Of a stretch of 12,085 bases of DNA, positions 5,779 through 12,085 are shown in pieces. The DNA comes from Chryseobacterium sp. (lineage in GTDB: Bacteria > Bacteroidota > Bacteroidia > Flavobacteriales > Weeksellaceae). Made by a program: the position numbers and the translations under genes. Under the pieces are notes generated by a model. That model was not told the origin of the DNA. It did no database searches and worked only from the letters and a program-made list of their open reading frames with translations. Positions within the stretch are counted from its first letter, which is position 1, and each line of letters begins with the position of its first letter. The stretch lies in contig JASLCD010000132.1 in NCBI GenBank assembly GCA_030146295.1, positions 1 to 12,085 of the forward strand, in the 5' to 3' direction.

Positions 5779-7224
5779 ATGTTGGTTACATCCAAAATAA
5801 AACCCTTTTTCCTTTCATCTTTTTTAATAAGTTCTGTAGCATTTTCACAAGCCCATAATGTCTCTGACGGATATCAGAAACCAGCTGACCCTTTAGTGGC
5901 TCAAAATCTGGACCAGTGGCAGGACATGAAATTCGGACTATTTATGCATTGGGGAACCTACAGCCAGTGGGGAATTGTTGAAAGCTGGAGCTTATGTCCG
6001 GAAGACGAATCCTGGACCCAGAGAAAACCGGAACACGGAAAATCTTACTACGAATATGTAAAGAATTATGAAAACCTTCAGACAACTTTCAACCCAACCC
6101 AGTTTAATCCTCAAAAATGGGCAGATGCTGTAAAAAAAGCAGGGATGAAGTATGTGGTTTTTACCACCAAGCATCATGATGGTTTTGCGATGTTTGATAC
6201 CCAACAGTCGGATTATAAGATCACTTCCCCCAAAACACCTTTTTCAAAAAATCCAAAATCGGATGTCACCAAAGAAATCTTCAATGCCTTCCGAAAAGAA
6301 GGATTTAAAATTGGAGCCTATTTTTCCAAACCGGACTGGCATTCCGATGATTATTGGTGGTCTTACTTTCCTCCAAAGGATAGAAATGTGAATTATGATC
6401 CTAAGAAATATCCCGAAAAATGGGATCAGTTCAAAAAATTTACCTTCAATCAGCTGAATGAAATTACTTCCAACTACGGCAAAATTGATATTCTCTGGCT
6501 GGATGGAGGCTGGGTACGCCCTTTTCACACCATAGATCCGAAAGTGGAATGGCAGCGCACAATCAAAGTAGAGCAGGACATTGATATGGATAAAATAGGA
6601 ACAATGGCCAGAAAAAATCAACCGGGAATTATTATTGTAGACCGTACCGTTCCTGGGAAATGGGAAAATTATGTCACCCCAGAGCAGGCCGTTCCGGAAC
6701 ATGCCCTTTCGATCCCTTGGGAAAGCTGCATCACAATGGGAGATTCTTTTTCCTATGTTCCGAATGACAACTATAAATCTTCTCAAAAGATCATTGAAAC
6801 ATTGGTAAAGATCATTTCAAGAGGCGGAAATTATCTGATGAATATTGCTCCCGGACCTAATGGTGATTATGATCCCATAGTCTATGAAAGATTGCAGCAA
6901 ATTTCCGGCTGGATGAACAGCAACCAGTCTGCTGTCTTTGCAACGAGAAGCGTTGCTCCCAATCATGAAGGAAACTATTATTATACCCAGAGCAAAGACC
7001 ATCATACAGTGAATGTTTTTCATCTTGATGAACAATCTGAATATAAGGCTCCGGAAGTACTTACTTTTTCTATTCCGGAAAACTTCCAGCCAAAATCCTT
7101 AAAAGTACTGGGTATTTCATCAAAAATTCAATGGAAAAAAACAGGTGGGAATACCATTGAAATCAAGTTACCTGAAGAAAGGAAAAACCTGAAATATGCA
7201 ACCGTAATTCAAATAACACAATAA
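5779..7224 (+). CDS. Secreted GH29 alpha-L-fucosidase
   Basis: A 481-residue enzyme. The signal peptide (about 1-23, 'FFLSSFLISSVAFS' then QA) indicates export to the periplasm or beyond; no lipobox cysteine is seen. The GH29 barrel covers about 40-390, with 'MKFGLFMHWGTYSQWG' (50-65), 'VVFTTKHHDGFAMFDT' (126-141) and 'IDILWLDGGW' (236-245). In that last strand D242 is the likely catalytic nucleophile. The acid/base is not certain: E303 in 'TPEQ' and E315 in 'WESC' are candidates, and this residue varies between GH29 subgroups. 'SRGGNYLMNIAPGPNG' (347-362) is the conserved late-barrel motif, and the last ~90 residues form the usual beta-sandwich. Family enzymes remove terminal alpha-L-fucose by a retaining mechanism. 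The linkage preferred here cannot be read. The TAA overlaps the next ATG (TAATG). Confidence 0.93.
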   Translation: MLVTSKIKPFFLSSFLISSVAFSQAHNVSDGYQKPADPLVAQNLDQWQDMKFGLFMHWGTYSQWGIVESWSLCPEDESWTQRKPEHGKSYYEYVKNYENLQTTFNPTQFNPQKWADAVKKAGMKYVVFTTKHHDGFAMFDTQQSDYKITSPKTPFSKNPKSDVTKEIFNAFRKEGFKIGAYFSKPDWHSDDYWWSYFPPKDRNVNYDPKKYPEKWDQFKKFTFNQLNEITSNYGKIDILWLDGGWVRPFHTIDPKVEWQRTIKVEQDIDMDKIGTMARKNQPGIIIVDRTVPGKWENYVTPEQAVPEHALSIPWESCITMGDSFSYVPNDNYKSSQKIIETLVKIISRGGNYLMNIAPGPNGDYDPIVYERLQQISGWMNSNQSAVFATRSVAPNHEGNYYYTQSKDHHTVNVFHLDEQSEYKAPEVLTFSIPENFQPKSLKVLGISSKIQWKKTGGNTIEIKLPEERKNLKYATVIQITQ

Positions 7225-9887
7225 TGAGATTGTTTCGTTTTAAACTTACAGGAGCTGCATTATTGTTCTGTTTTATCTCTATTTCTGCCCAGAAACCCTT
7301 GTATAAAGATCCTAAGCAGCCTGTAGATGTCAGAGTTCAGGATCTGTTGAAGAGAATGACACCTGAAGAAAAATTCTGGCAGTGTTTTATGATTCCCGGT
7401 GATCTGGATAACATTCCGAAAGGGCAGTATTCCCACGGAATTTTTGGGTTGCAGGTAAGCGCAGGAAATCAGGGTGGTGGTGCAGCCGGGCAGTTACTGA
7501 AATATAATGCCAATGAAGATGCAGAGAGACTCGTAAAAAAAATCAATGCTATCCAGAAATATTTTGTGGAAGAATCAAGATTGGGAATCCCGATCATTCC
7601 TTTTGATGAAGCATTGCATGGATTAGTCAGGGAAGGGGCAACAGCCTTTCCGCAGGCTATAGGTCTGGCAGCCACTTTCAACCCTGAATTGATGAGCAAT
7701 GTTTCAACAGCTATTGCCAAAGAATCAAAATTAAGAGGAATACGTCAGATATTAACGCCGGTAGTGAATCTTGCCAATGATGTGAGGTGGGGAAGAACAG
7801 AGGAAACCTATGGGGAAGATCCTTTTTTGACATCCATCATGGGAGTCAGCTTTGTAAGCTCTTTTGAAAAAATGGGAATTATCACCACTCCCAAACATTT
7901 TTTAGCCAATGTAGGAGAGGGAGGAAGAGATTCTTACCCAATTCATTGGAGCAAAAGATATCTGGAAGAAACCCATCTGATTCCTTTTTATAATGCTTTT
8001 ACAAAGGGGAAAAGCCGTTCGGTGATGACTTCCTATAATCTTCTTGACGGAAGACCTTCAACAGCGAATCATTGGTTGCTGACAGAAAAATTAAAAAAAG
8101 AATGGAATTTTAAAGGTTTTGTTATCAGTGATGCAAGTGCGGTAGGTGGAGCAAATGTTCTGCATTTTACGGCAAAAGATTATGACGATGCCTCTGCACA
8201 GGCTATCAATGCCGGGCTTGATGTGATTTTTCAGACGGAATATAAGCATTATGAACTCTTTATGCCCCCATTTTTAGATGGAAGAATTTCAAAAGAGAGA
8301 ATTGATGATGCCGTTTCAAGAGTGTTGAGAGCTAAGTTTGAACTTGGATTATTTGAAAACCCTTATGTTTCGTCTAAAGAAATTGAAGAACTGAAAAAAC
8401 TTAATCATAAACCTTTGGCGGAAAAAGCAGCTGCTGAGTCTTTTGTACTGCTTCAAAACAATAACCAAACCCTTCCTGTACCAGAGAATGTAAAAAAGAT
8501 TCTCGTAGTGGGAACCGATGCCTTTGACGCAAGATTGGGAGGGTATTCAGGACCGGGAAATAAAAAAGTAAATATTGTAGATGGCCTTAAAAATTATACT
8601 AAAAATAATAAGGTAGAAATCATTTACTCAAAAGGAATCGACTGGAATATAAAAGAGTTTACTACCGTTTCTGATGAGTATTTATCCTCTGAAAACAAAA
8701 AAGGATTAAAAGGAATCTATTTTTCCAATACAGATTTAAAAGGAAATCCGGCCTTTGACAGACAGGATGAGCATTTCAACTTCAAATGGACCTTATATTC
8801 ACCAGATCCTGGAAAACTTCAGCCTGATCAGTACAGCATCCGTTGGACCGGAAAGCTGGAAGCCCCGGATTCCGGGAAATATCAGTTGGGATTGCGTGGA
8901 AATGACGGCTTCAGGTTATATCTGGATGGGAAACTAATTATTGACCAGTGGGAAAAACTGAGCTATTCTACAAAAACTACGGATATAGACTTTGTTAAAG
9001 GAAGAAAGTATGACATTGCCATTGAGTTTCATGAAAACAGAGGAGAAGCCAATCTTGAACTGATCTGGAACTATGGACCTCATCCTTATGAAAAAGAATA
9101 CAGAGAAGCCTTAGCCCAGGCTCAGAATGCCGATTATATCATTGTGACTGCCGGGATTCATGAAGGTGAATTTCAGGATCGTTCATCACTCAGCTTACCC
9201 GGAAATCAGGAATCGTTTATTCAGGAAGTTTCAAAATTTAAAAAACCGGTAACCGTAGTGCTGGTAGGTGGGTCTGCTATAAAAACAACGGACTGGAAAG
9301 ACAAAGTGGGAGCTATTTTAGATATCTGGTATCCCGGAGAAGAAGGAGGAAACGCTGTCGCCAGAACCCTTTTTGGAGCAGAGAATCCATCCGGAAAATT
9401 GCCCGTAACCTTTCCGCTTGAGGAAGGTCAGCTGCCTTTAACTTATAATCATCACCCGACAGGAAGAGGAAATGATTATCATGACCTGAGTGGAGAACCA
9501 TTATATCCGTTTGGCTTCGGGCTCAGTTATACCTCTTTTGAAATTTCTGAGCTGCAATTGAGCAAAACTCAGTATTCGGAAAATGAAACTATTGTGGCTA
9601 AAGTCAAGGTGAAAAATACAGGTTCAAAAGCAGGAAGTGAAGTCGTTCAGTTATACGTGAAAGACGTATTGGCCACCGTTTCAAGACCTATTATAGAGCT
9701 CAAAGGGTTTCAGAAAATAGAATTGCAGCCCGGAGAATCAAAGACCGTTACCCTCGAAGTTCCGGTAAAACAATTACAGTTTTTAAATGAAAAAATGGAA
9801 TGGACCGTAGAAAAGGGAACGTACAGAATTATGATTGGTAATTCATCCAAAAATCTTCCCTTAAAACAGAATATTGAAGTTTTATAG
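7224..9887 (+). CDS. Secreted GH3 glycosidase with PA14 insertion (beta-glucosidase-like)
   Basis: An 887-residue enzyme with a signal peptide (about 1-22, ending ISAQ). The GH3 N-terminal barrel (about 35-380) shows 'DEALHG' (128-133), 'VRWGRTEETYGEDPFL' (187-202), 'TPKHFLAN' (222-229) and 'GFVISDASAVGG' (298-309), with D303 as the catalytic nucleophile. The alpha/beta sandwich (about 400-770) is split by a PA14 domain (about 494-618: 'GLKGIYF', 'GLRGNDGFRLYLDG'). The acid/base is probably E647 or E649 in 'HEGEFQDRSSLSLPGNQ' (646-662). A fibronectin-III-like domain (about 783-870) closes the protein. PA14 insertions in GH3 enzymes shape the active-site entrance and substrate length. The activity is most likely beta-glucosidase, though related GH3 enzymes cleave other beta-linked sugars. 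It shares one base with the fucosidase gene (A of TAATG), so the two are translationally coupled and probably act on the same fucosylated glycan. Confidence 0.93.
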   Translation: MRLFRFKLTGAALLFCFISISAQKPLYKDPKQPVDVRVQDLLKRMTPEEKFWQCFMIPGDLDNIPKGQYSHGIFGLQVSAGNQGGGAAGQLLKYNANEDAERLVKKINAIQKYFVEESRLGIPIIPFDEALHGLVREGATAFPQAIGLAATFNPELMSNVSTAIAKESKLRGIRQILTPVVNLANDVRWGRTEETYGEDPFLTSIMGVSFVSSFEKMGIITTPKHFLANVGEGGRDSYPIHWSKRYLEETHLIPFYNAFTKGKSRSVMTSYNLLDGRPSTANHWLLTEKLKKEWNFKGFVISDASAVGGANVLHFTAKDYDDASAQAINAGLDVIFQTEYKHYELFMPPFLDGRISKERIDDAVSRVLRAKFELGLFENPYVSSKEIEELKKLNHKPLAEKAAAESFVLLQNNNQTLPVPENVKKILVVGTDAFDARLGGYSGPGNKKVNIVDGLKNYTKNNKVEIIYSKGIDWNIKEFTTVSDEYLSSENKKGLKGIYFSNTDLKGNPAFDRQDEHFNFKWTLYSPDPGKLQPDQYSIRWTGKLEAPDSGKYQLGLRGNDGFRLYLDGKLIIDQWEKLSYSTKTTDIDFVKGRKYDIAIEFHENRGEANLELIWNYGPHPYEKEYREALAQAQNADYIIVTAGIHEGEFQDRSSLSLPGNQESFIQEVSKFKKPVTVVLVGGSAIKTTDWKDKVGAILDIWYPGEEGGNAVARTLFGAENPSGKLPVTFPLEEGQLPLTYNHHPTGRGNDYHDLSGEPLYPFGFGLSYTSFEISELQLSKTQYSENETIVAKVKVKNTGSKAGSEVVQLYVKDVLATVSRPIIELKGFQKIELQPGESKTVTLEVPVKQLQFLNEKMEWTVEKGTYRIMIGNSSKNLPLKQNIEVL

Positions 9888-9890
9888 AAC

Positions 9891-9922
9891 AAAAAAAGAG
9901 CAGATTTTTCTACTCTTTTTTT
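9891..9922. terminator. Bidirectional terminator between convergent genes
   Basis: AAAAAAAGAG (9891-9900) pairs with CTCTTTTTTT (9913-9922). An unpaired C/A (9901/9912) follows, then AGA/TCT (9902-9904/9909-9911) around a TTTT loop. A-run and T-run flank the stem on both strands, so it can stop the GH3 transcript (stop at 9887) and the oppositely oriented gene that ends at 9942. Confidence 0.8.
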
Positions 9923-9941
9923 GTATATATTTTAAAATGGT

Positions 9942-10823
9942 CTAATACTTTCTGGCCAATAGGACATTCAGTAAGAAAGTACCTGTCCAGTTACTGTTAT
10001 TGGAACCATTATTCCCAGCGAAATCAACACGGGCCACTGACACAGTAAGACGGGTTCTTCCGGCAGTTCCGTTATTGGCAAGACTCACAAAAGATGCTGT
10101 AAATACATCCGGAAAGCTGGAGTTGTTCCCTGCTGTTAGAATGGGATACATATTGGTAACGTTAAAAGGAGTACCCTGATATTCATAAACGAGAGTCATC
10201 CTACTCACATTGGTATAGGTAGATGTATGCGCATTATCTACCGAAGACTTACTTACAATCCACCATCTGTCAGTTGCGGCACCTGAATCATAACCTGCAT
10301 TAAGGTGATTGGTCCAGTCTGCAACGGCTGCTGTTCCAAGTGCGTGAGGAGGAATGAAAAGCTGCGTACCATAAATCTCTACGTTGCTTGGTTTAGGCAG
10401 AACAGTGAAAGACAAGTCCCATGTTCCTCCCGAGGTATTGCTGTTGTTTACTACTTCAGCATATGCTCCTGTAGGAATTACAAAAGATGCCACCGGTGTG
10501 TTGTCTATTCGTAAGGTATTTCCACTGGAAGCCTGCAGTGTAATAGCATTGGCTGAAATGTTTTTGATCTTATAAATTCTTCCTGTAAAACTTGTTGTTC
10601 CTGTTCCAATGACCGGAAGGGTAAAGGTAGCATCCGCAGTTCCGTTATAAGTGATGTAATGATCGGTTGCCAGAATATTATAGGTCGTGGCGGTGACCTG
10701 AGAGTAGCCGGCCCGTAATGAACCGTTGATGGCTAGTGTACTGTTAGGTGTTGTGGTATTAATACCTACTTGTGCAGTTAAGGGAATAGCTCCAAATAAA
10801 AGGATCGAGATGTATTTTTTCAT
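9942..10823 (-). CDS. Secreted surface-type protein with 'VGINTTTP' N-terminus, unknown function
   Basis: A 293-residue protein. The signal peptide (about 1-17, 'KKYISILLFGAIPLTA') is followed immediately by 'QVGINTTTPNSTLAINGSL' (18-36), the motif that starts many secreted proteins of Chryseobacterium and relatives and also phage-tail-like or endosialidase-chaperone proteins. The mature part is rich in Thr, Ser, Asn and Gly. A first beta-rich segment (about 40-140) contains 'RIYKIKNISANAITLQAS' (82-99), a pattern seen in tail-fibre-like beta repeats. A second, Asn/Thr-rich segment (about 145-293) contains 'DRWWIVSKSSVDNAHTSTY' (184-202). No Cys, no catalytic motif and no type IX C-terminal signal are recognised. 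It is probably an exported structural or adhesin-like protein. It stands alone between a good promoter and a bidirectional terminator. Confidence 0.8.
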   Translation of the reverse strand: MKKYISILLFGAIPLTAQVGINTTTPNSTLAINGSLRAGYSQVTATTYNILATDHYITYNGTADATFTLPVIGTGTTSFTGRIYKIKNISANAITLQASSGNTLRIDNTPVASFVIPTGAYAEVVNNSNTSGGTWDLSFTVLPKPSNVEIYGTQLFIPPHALGTAAVADWTNHLNAGYDSGAATDRWWIVSKSSVDNAHTSTYTNVSRMTLVYEYQGTPFNVTNMYPILTAGNNSSFPDVFTASFVSLANNGTAGRTRLTVSVARVDFAGNNGSNNSNWTGTFLLNVLLARKY

Positions 10824-10845
10824 ATTTTTAAAATTTGGTTCCTAA

Positions 10846-10877
10846 CAAAAATATAAAAAAAAATCGCTAAAAATCAA
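10846..10877 (-). promoter_or_regulatory. Flavobacterial promoter of the VGINTTTP protein
   Basis: Read on the minus strand: TTG (10877-10875), a 21-base spacer, then TATTTTTG (10853-10846), a perfect TAnnTTTG -7 element. The start codon at 10823 follows 22 bases later, giving a short leader. Both the boxes and their spacing agree with the established Bacteroidota/Flavobacterium consensus. Confidence 0.7.
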
Positions 10878-10898
10878 CTAATAATGAATAATTTATAG

Positions 10899-10920
10899 TT
10901 AGGTTATTTAAATAACTTAA
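10899..10920. repeat. 22-bp near-perfect palindrome
   Basis: TTAGG..CTTAA ends enclose the perfect 14-bp palindrome GTTATTTAAATAAC (10903-10916); 20 of 22 positions are symmetric. It lies 22 bases upstream of the -33 box of the minus-strand promoter and 28 bases after the stop of the ParB-like gene. It could be an operator for a dimeric regulator. A terminator role is less likely, as the stem is AT-only at the core with no T-run. Confidence 0.45.
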
Positions 10921-10948
10921 AAGTGATATTGTTGGATTGTAAAAATTC

Positions 10949-11335
10949 TTACACAAGCCGGCATGGAACCTCTAGATCTTCCGTCAGGTAATAGCTGCAA
11001 CAGAGGCGGTGGTAGCCATCTGCAATGATCAGTTCGTTTTGCCCCCTTACCAAAAGTATAGGTGAAAGCTTCTTGTTTTTTTCTACTTTTTTCAGGTTTT
11101 CTTTTACATGAATATTCGTCTCAGGAAGAAGAGCAAGCTTACTGGCCCGTAAGATATCTTTCGATTTTTTTGTAATGGTAGGAGCTTTCTTTAGTTTTTC
11201 AACCATTTTTTGAGCTTTCTCAGGTTCAAAAAGAAGTTCGAGATAATCCTGTGCTGCAGGAAAATCATGAACTTCCGGTTCTTTCAGCCAGATATTGTCT
11301 TTGGTAAGATTGTTTTTTTTAACAGACGTTTTCAT
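10949..11335 (-). CDS. Small stand-alone ParB/sulfiredoxin-fold-like protein
   Basis: A 128-residue cytoplasmic protein. The N-terminal 85 residues are charged and helical ('PEKAQKMVEKLKKAPTITKKS', about 38-58, then 'KDILRASKLALLPETNIHV'). The C-terminal part carries 'KKLSPILLVRGQNELIIADGYHRLC' spread over 88-112. The strand 'LSPILLVRG' and the 'DGYHR' element match the ParB/sulfiredoxin N-domain pattern, in which a GxHR/GxRR loop binds nucleotide (CTP in ParB, ATP in sulfiredoxin). It lacks the helix-turn-helix and dimerisation domains of chromosome-partition ParB and has no parA beside it, so it is not a segregation protein. Small proteins of this type exist in many bacteria without known function. 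No clear promoter was found upstream. Confidence 0.7.
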   Translation of the reverse strand: MKTSVKKNNLTKDNIWLKEPEVHDFPAAQDYLELLFEPEKAQKMVEKLKKAPTITKKSKDILRASKLALLPETNIHVKENLKKVEKNKKLSPILLVRGQNELIIADGYHRLCCSYYLTEDLEVPCRLV

Positions 11336-11403
11336 AATTGCTTGTTTAAAAGATAAATAAATGTATGAAAAAATAGATCACATTCAATAGGTTTTTATCA
11401 CAG

Positions 11404-11451
11404 ATAACCGTTGCCGGAAAAGCAGAAAAGCATAAATAAAGCAATGGTTAT
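11404..11451. promoter_or_regulatory. Inverted repeat placed like a sigma-54 enhancer site
   Basis: ATAACCGTTGC (11404-11414) and GCAATGGTTAT (11441-11451) are complementary at 10 of 11 positions, with a 26-base gap. Relative to the start inferred from the sigma-54 promoter (near 11520) they lie at about -116 to -70, the usual position of upstream activating sequences for bacterial enhancer-binding proteins. The activator is not in the window. Confidence 0.45.
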
Positions 11452-11492
11452 ACCAGCCAATACATTCAAAGATTTACATTCAATAAAAAATA

Positions 11493-11509
11493 TTGGTATG
11501 ATATATGCA
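11493..11509 (+). promoter_or_regulatory. Candidate sigma-54 (RpoN) promoter
   Basis: TTGGTATGATATATGCA contains the -24 GG (11495-11496) and -12 GC (11507-11508) exactly 10 bases apart. Compared with the consensus YTGGCACGRNNNTTGCW, 11 of 14 defined positions agree, including all four invariant bases. The predicted start is near 11520, giving a leader of about 64 bases before the ATG at 11584. No better housekeeping promoter is visible for this gene. Confidence 0.6.
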
Positions 11510-11583
11510 AGATCCAACATGAACCGGAATGAATTTAATCAAGAATATTGAATCAATTGAAATCATTCAAAAATATGAATATT

Positions 11584-11847
11584 ATGAAAAAGTTTTTAAT
11601 TTCAACACTACTAGTATTAGGTTTCTCCATGAGTGTGTCTGCCCAGAAACATCCGCCAGTTCCTCCGCATCCATCCAAAAATGAATTGGTTAATATTAAA
11701 ATGCAAGAGCTTACCAAAAAATATAATACTGAGAAAAAGCTGATTCTGAATCATCCGCTTGCGACCAAACAGATGAAGAGAGATCAAATGAAAGCTTTAA
11801 ATAACAGATATGCGGCTGAAAAACGATTACTTAGACAGGCAAAATAA
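11584..11847 (+). CDS. Very small secreted basic protein, unknown function
   Basis: An 87-residue protein taken from ATG 11584, because 'MKKFLISTLLVLGFSMSVSAQ' starts a textbook signal peptide there. ATG 11575 or 11548 would only add a non-typical leader. Cleavage is expected after SVSA (about residue 20). The mature protein (about 67 residues) opens with the proline/histidine-rich 'QKHPPVPPHPSKNE' and continues as one highly charged helical stretch with many Lys ('MQELTKKYNTEKKLILNH', 'QMKRDQMKALNNRYAAEKRLL'). No cysteine and no known family are recognised. The spacing of hydrophobic residues suggests a short coiled coil or amphipathic helix. It is preceded by a candidate sigma-54 promoter with an upstream inverted repeat and followed by a hairpin terminator, so it appears to be a single-gene unit under activator control. 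Confidence 0.75.
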   Translation: MKKFLISTLLVLGFSMSVSAQKHPPVPPHPSKNELVNIKMQELTKKYNTEKKLILNHPLATKQMKRDQMKALNNRYAAEKRLLRQAK

Positions 11848-11911
11848 TACATAATTTTTGCAGTTATTAAAATTGAAAAAGCCGTTTTTTATGTTTTAAA
11901 CTTTGAGAAGT

Positions 11912-11939
11912 TTTCAATATAAAAGAAAATTTATTGAAA
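11912..11939. repeat. Inverted repeat overlapping the terminator arm
   Basis: TTTCAATA (11912-11919) and TATTGAAA (11932-11939) are perfect complements with a 12-base loop. The right arm shares GAAA (11936-11939) with the left arm of the downstream terminator, so the two hairpins exclude each other. Confidence 0.35.
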
Positions 11940-11967
11940 GAGAATGCGTTTTGTGTTCTCTTTCTTT
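11936..11967 (+). terminator. Hairpin terminator of the small secreted protein gene
   Basis: GAAAGAGAA (11936-11944), an 11-base loop, then TTCTCTTTC (11956-11964) followed by TTT. It is a perfect 9-bp stem. It sits 88 bases after the stop at 11847, leaving an unusually long, AT-rich 3' untranslated stretch with no other gene in it. Confidence 0.6.
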
Positions 11968-12048
11968 GTATAAAATTGAATAAAAACAGCCTTGTTTATG
12001 CATTTTAAGAACAGTTTACAGAAACATAAAACATCCAATATTTTTCCT

Positions 12049-12056
12049 TAAATTCG
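12049..12056 (+). promoter_or_regulatory. Possible -7 element for the gene at the window edge
   Basis: TAAATTCG matches 5 of the 6 defined bases in TAnnTTTG and lies 19 bases before an ATG at 12076. No TTG -33 box is present at the right distance, so the call is weak. Confidence 0.3.
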
Positions 12057-12075
12057 CATAAAAATTTTTAAAGTA

Positions 12076-12085
12076 ATGAATTACG
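12076..12085 (+). CDS. Possible start of a gene cut by the window end
   Basis: ATG AAT TAC G.. opens a frame (M-N-Y) in the last ten bases, following an AT-rich leader and a possible -7 element. Nothing about the product can be said. The 228 bases from 11848 to 12075 hold only the two hairpins and this weak promoter. Confidence 0.35.

Noticed and set aside
6244..6786. 180-codon minus-strand ORF
   Set aside because: It lies wholly within the GH29 coding region, which has clear catalytic motifs on the other strand; it is a frame shadow.
7469..7720. 83-codon minus-strand ORF inside the GH3 gene
   Set aside because: It is a shadow of the conserved GH3 barrel frame with no recognisable features.
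11473..11502. E. coli-like promoter TTTACA-N18-TATGAT
   Set aside because: Bacteroidota housekeeping sigma factors use a different consensus, and the overlapping GG-N10-GC element explains the same bases better.
11548..11583. Upstream ATG extension of the small secreted protein
   Set aside because: It would put 12 polar residues before a textbook signal peptide that starts at ATG 11584.
11876..11891. AAAAA-GCCG-TTTTTT as terminator
   Set aside because: The stem is only A-T pairs with a GCCG loop, too weak to call; the 9-bp hairpin at 11936 is far better.
1..12085. CRISPR arrays, tRNA/rRNA genes, insertion sequences
   Set aside because: No regularly spaced repeats, cloverleaf or rRNA-like sequence, transposase frame or flanking target duplication was seen. 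The one long repeat pair is a regulatory duplication.

Overview
The window reads as a chromosomal piece of a Flavobacteriia-type Bacteroidota, most likely Chryseobacterium or a close relative (Weeksellaceae). The evidence is the AT-rich, Lys/Ile/Asn-rich coding, the lack of strong Shine-Dalgarno sequences, promoters of the flavobacterial TTG-N17-23-TAnnTTTG type, and a secreted protein with the characteristic 'QVGINTTTPNSTLAINGSL' N-terminus. The genus is an inference. No mobile element, CRISPR array, tRNA or rRNA was seen.

Region 1 (2-5728, all + strand) is a cluster of a GbsR/MarR-type regulator and seven further genes: a membrane-anchored SRPBCC protein, a UbiE-like SAM methyltransferase, a small multi-pass membrane protein, a DCC (DUF393) CxxC thiol-disulfide oxidoreductase with a membrane C-terminus, a soluble SRPBCC protein, a DUF2071/YqjF protein and a TIGR01777 NAD(P)-dependent epimerase-like protein. 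It falls into two transcription blocks, 585-2196 and 2305-5728. Each block is preceded by a near-identical 42-bp element (39/42) holding the same 18-bp dyad, TTTCAAAAATTACTGAAA. I infer that this dyad is the operator of the first gene's product, which makes the cluster a small regulon. Its families suggest lipid, isoprenoid or cell-envelope modification and redox stress. The substrate is unknown.

Region 2 (5779-9887, + strand) is a two-gene glycosidase operon: a secreted GH29 alpha-L-fucosidase and a secreted GH3 glycosidase with a PA14 insertion, coupled by a TAATG stop/start overlap. It has its own candidate promoter and ends in a bidirectional hairpin. No SusC/SusD or sensor gene accompanies it.

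Region 3 (9942-11335, - strand) holds a secreted surface-type protein with a good flavobacterial promoter, and a small stand-alone ParB/sulfiredoxin-fold-like protein. A 22-bp near-palindrome lies between them.

Region 4 (11336-12085) contains a strong candidate sigma-54 promoter (GG-N10-GC) with an upstream inverted repeat placed like an enhancer-binding-protein site. It drives a very small secreted protein that ends at a hairpin terminator. The last ten bases appear to start another gene.
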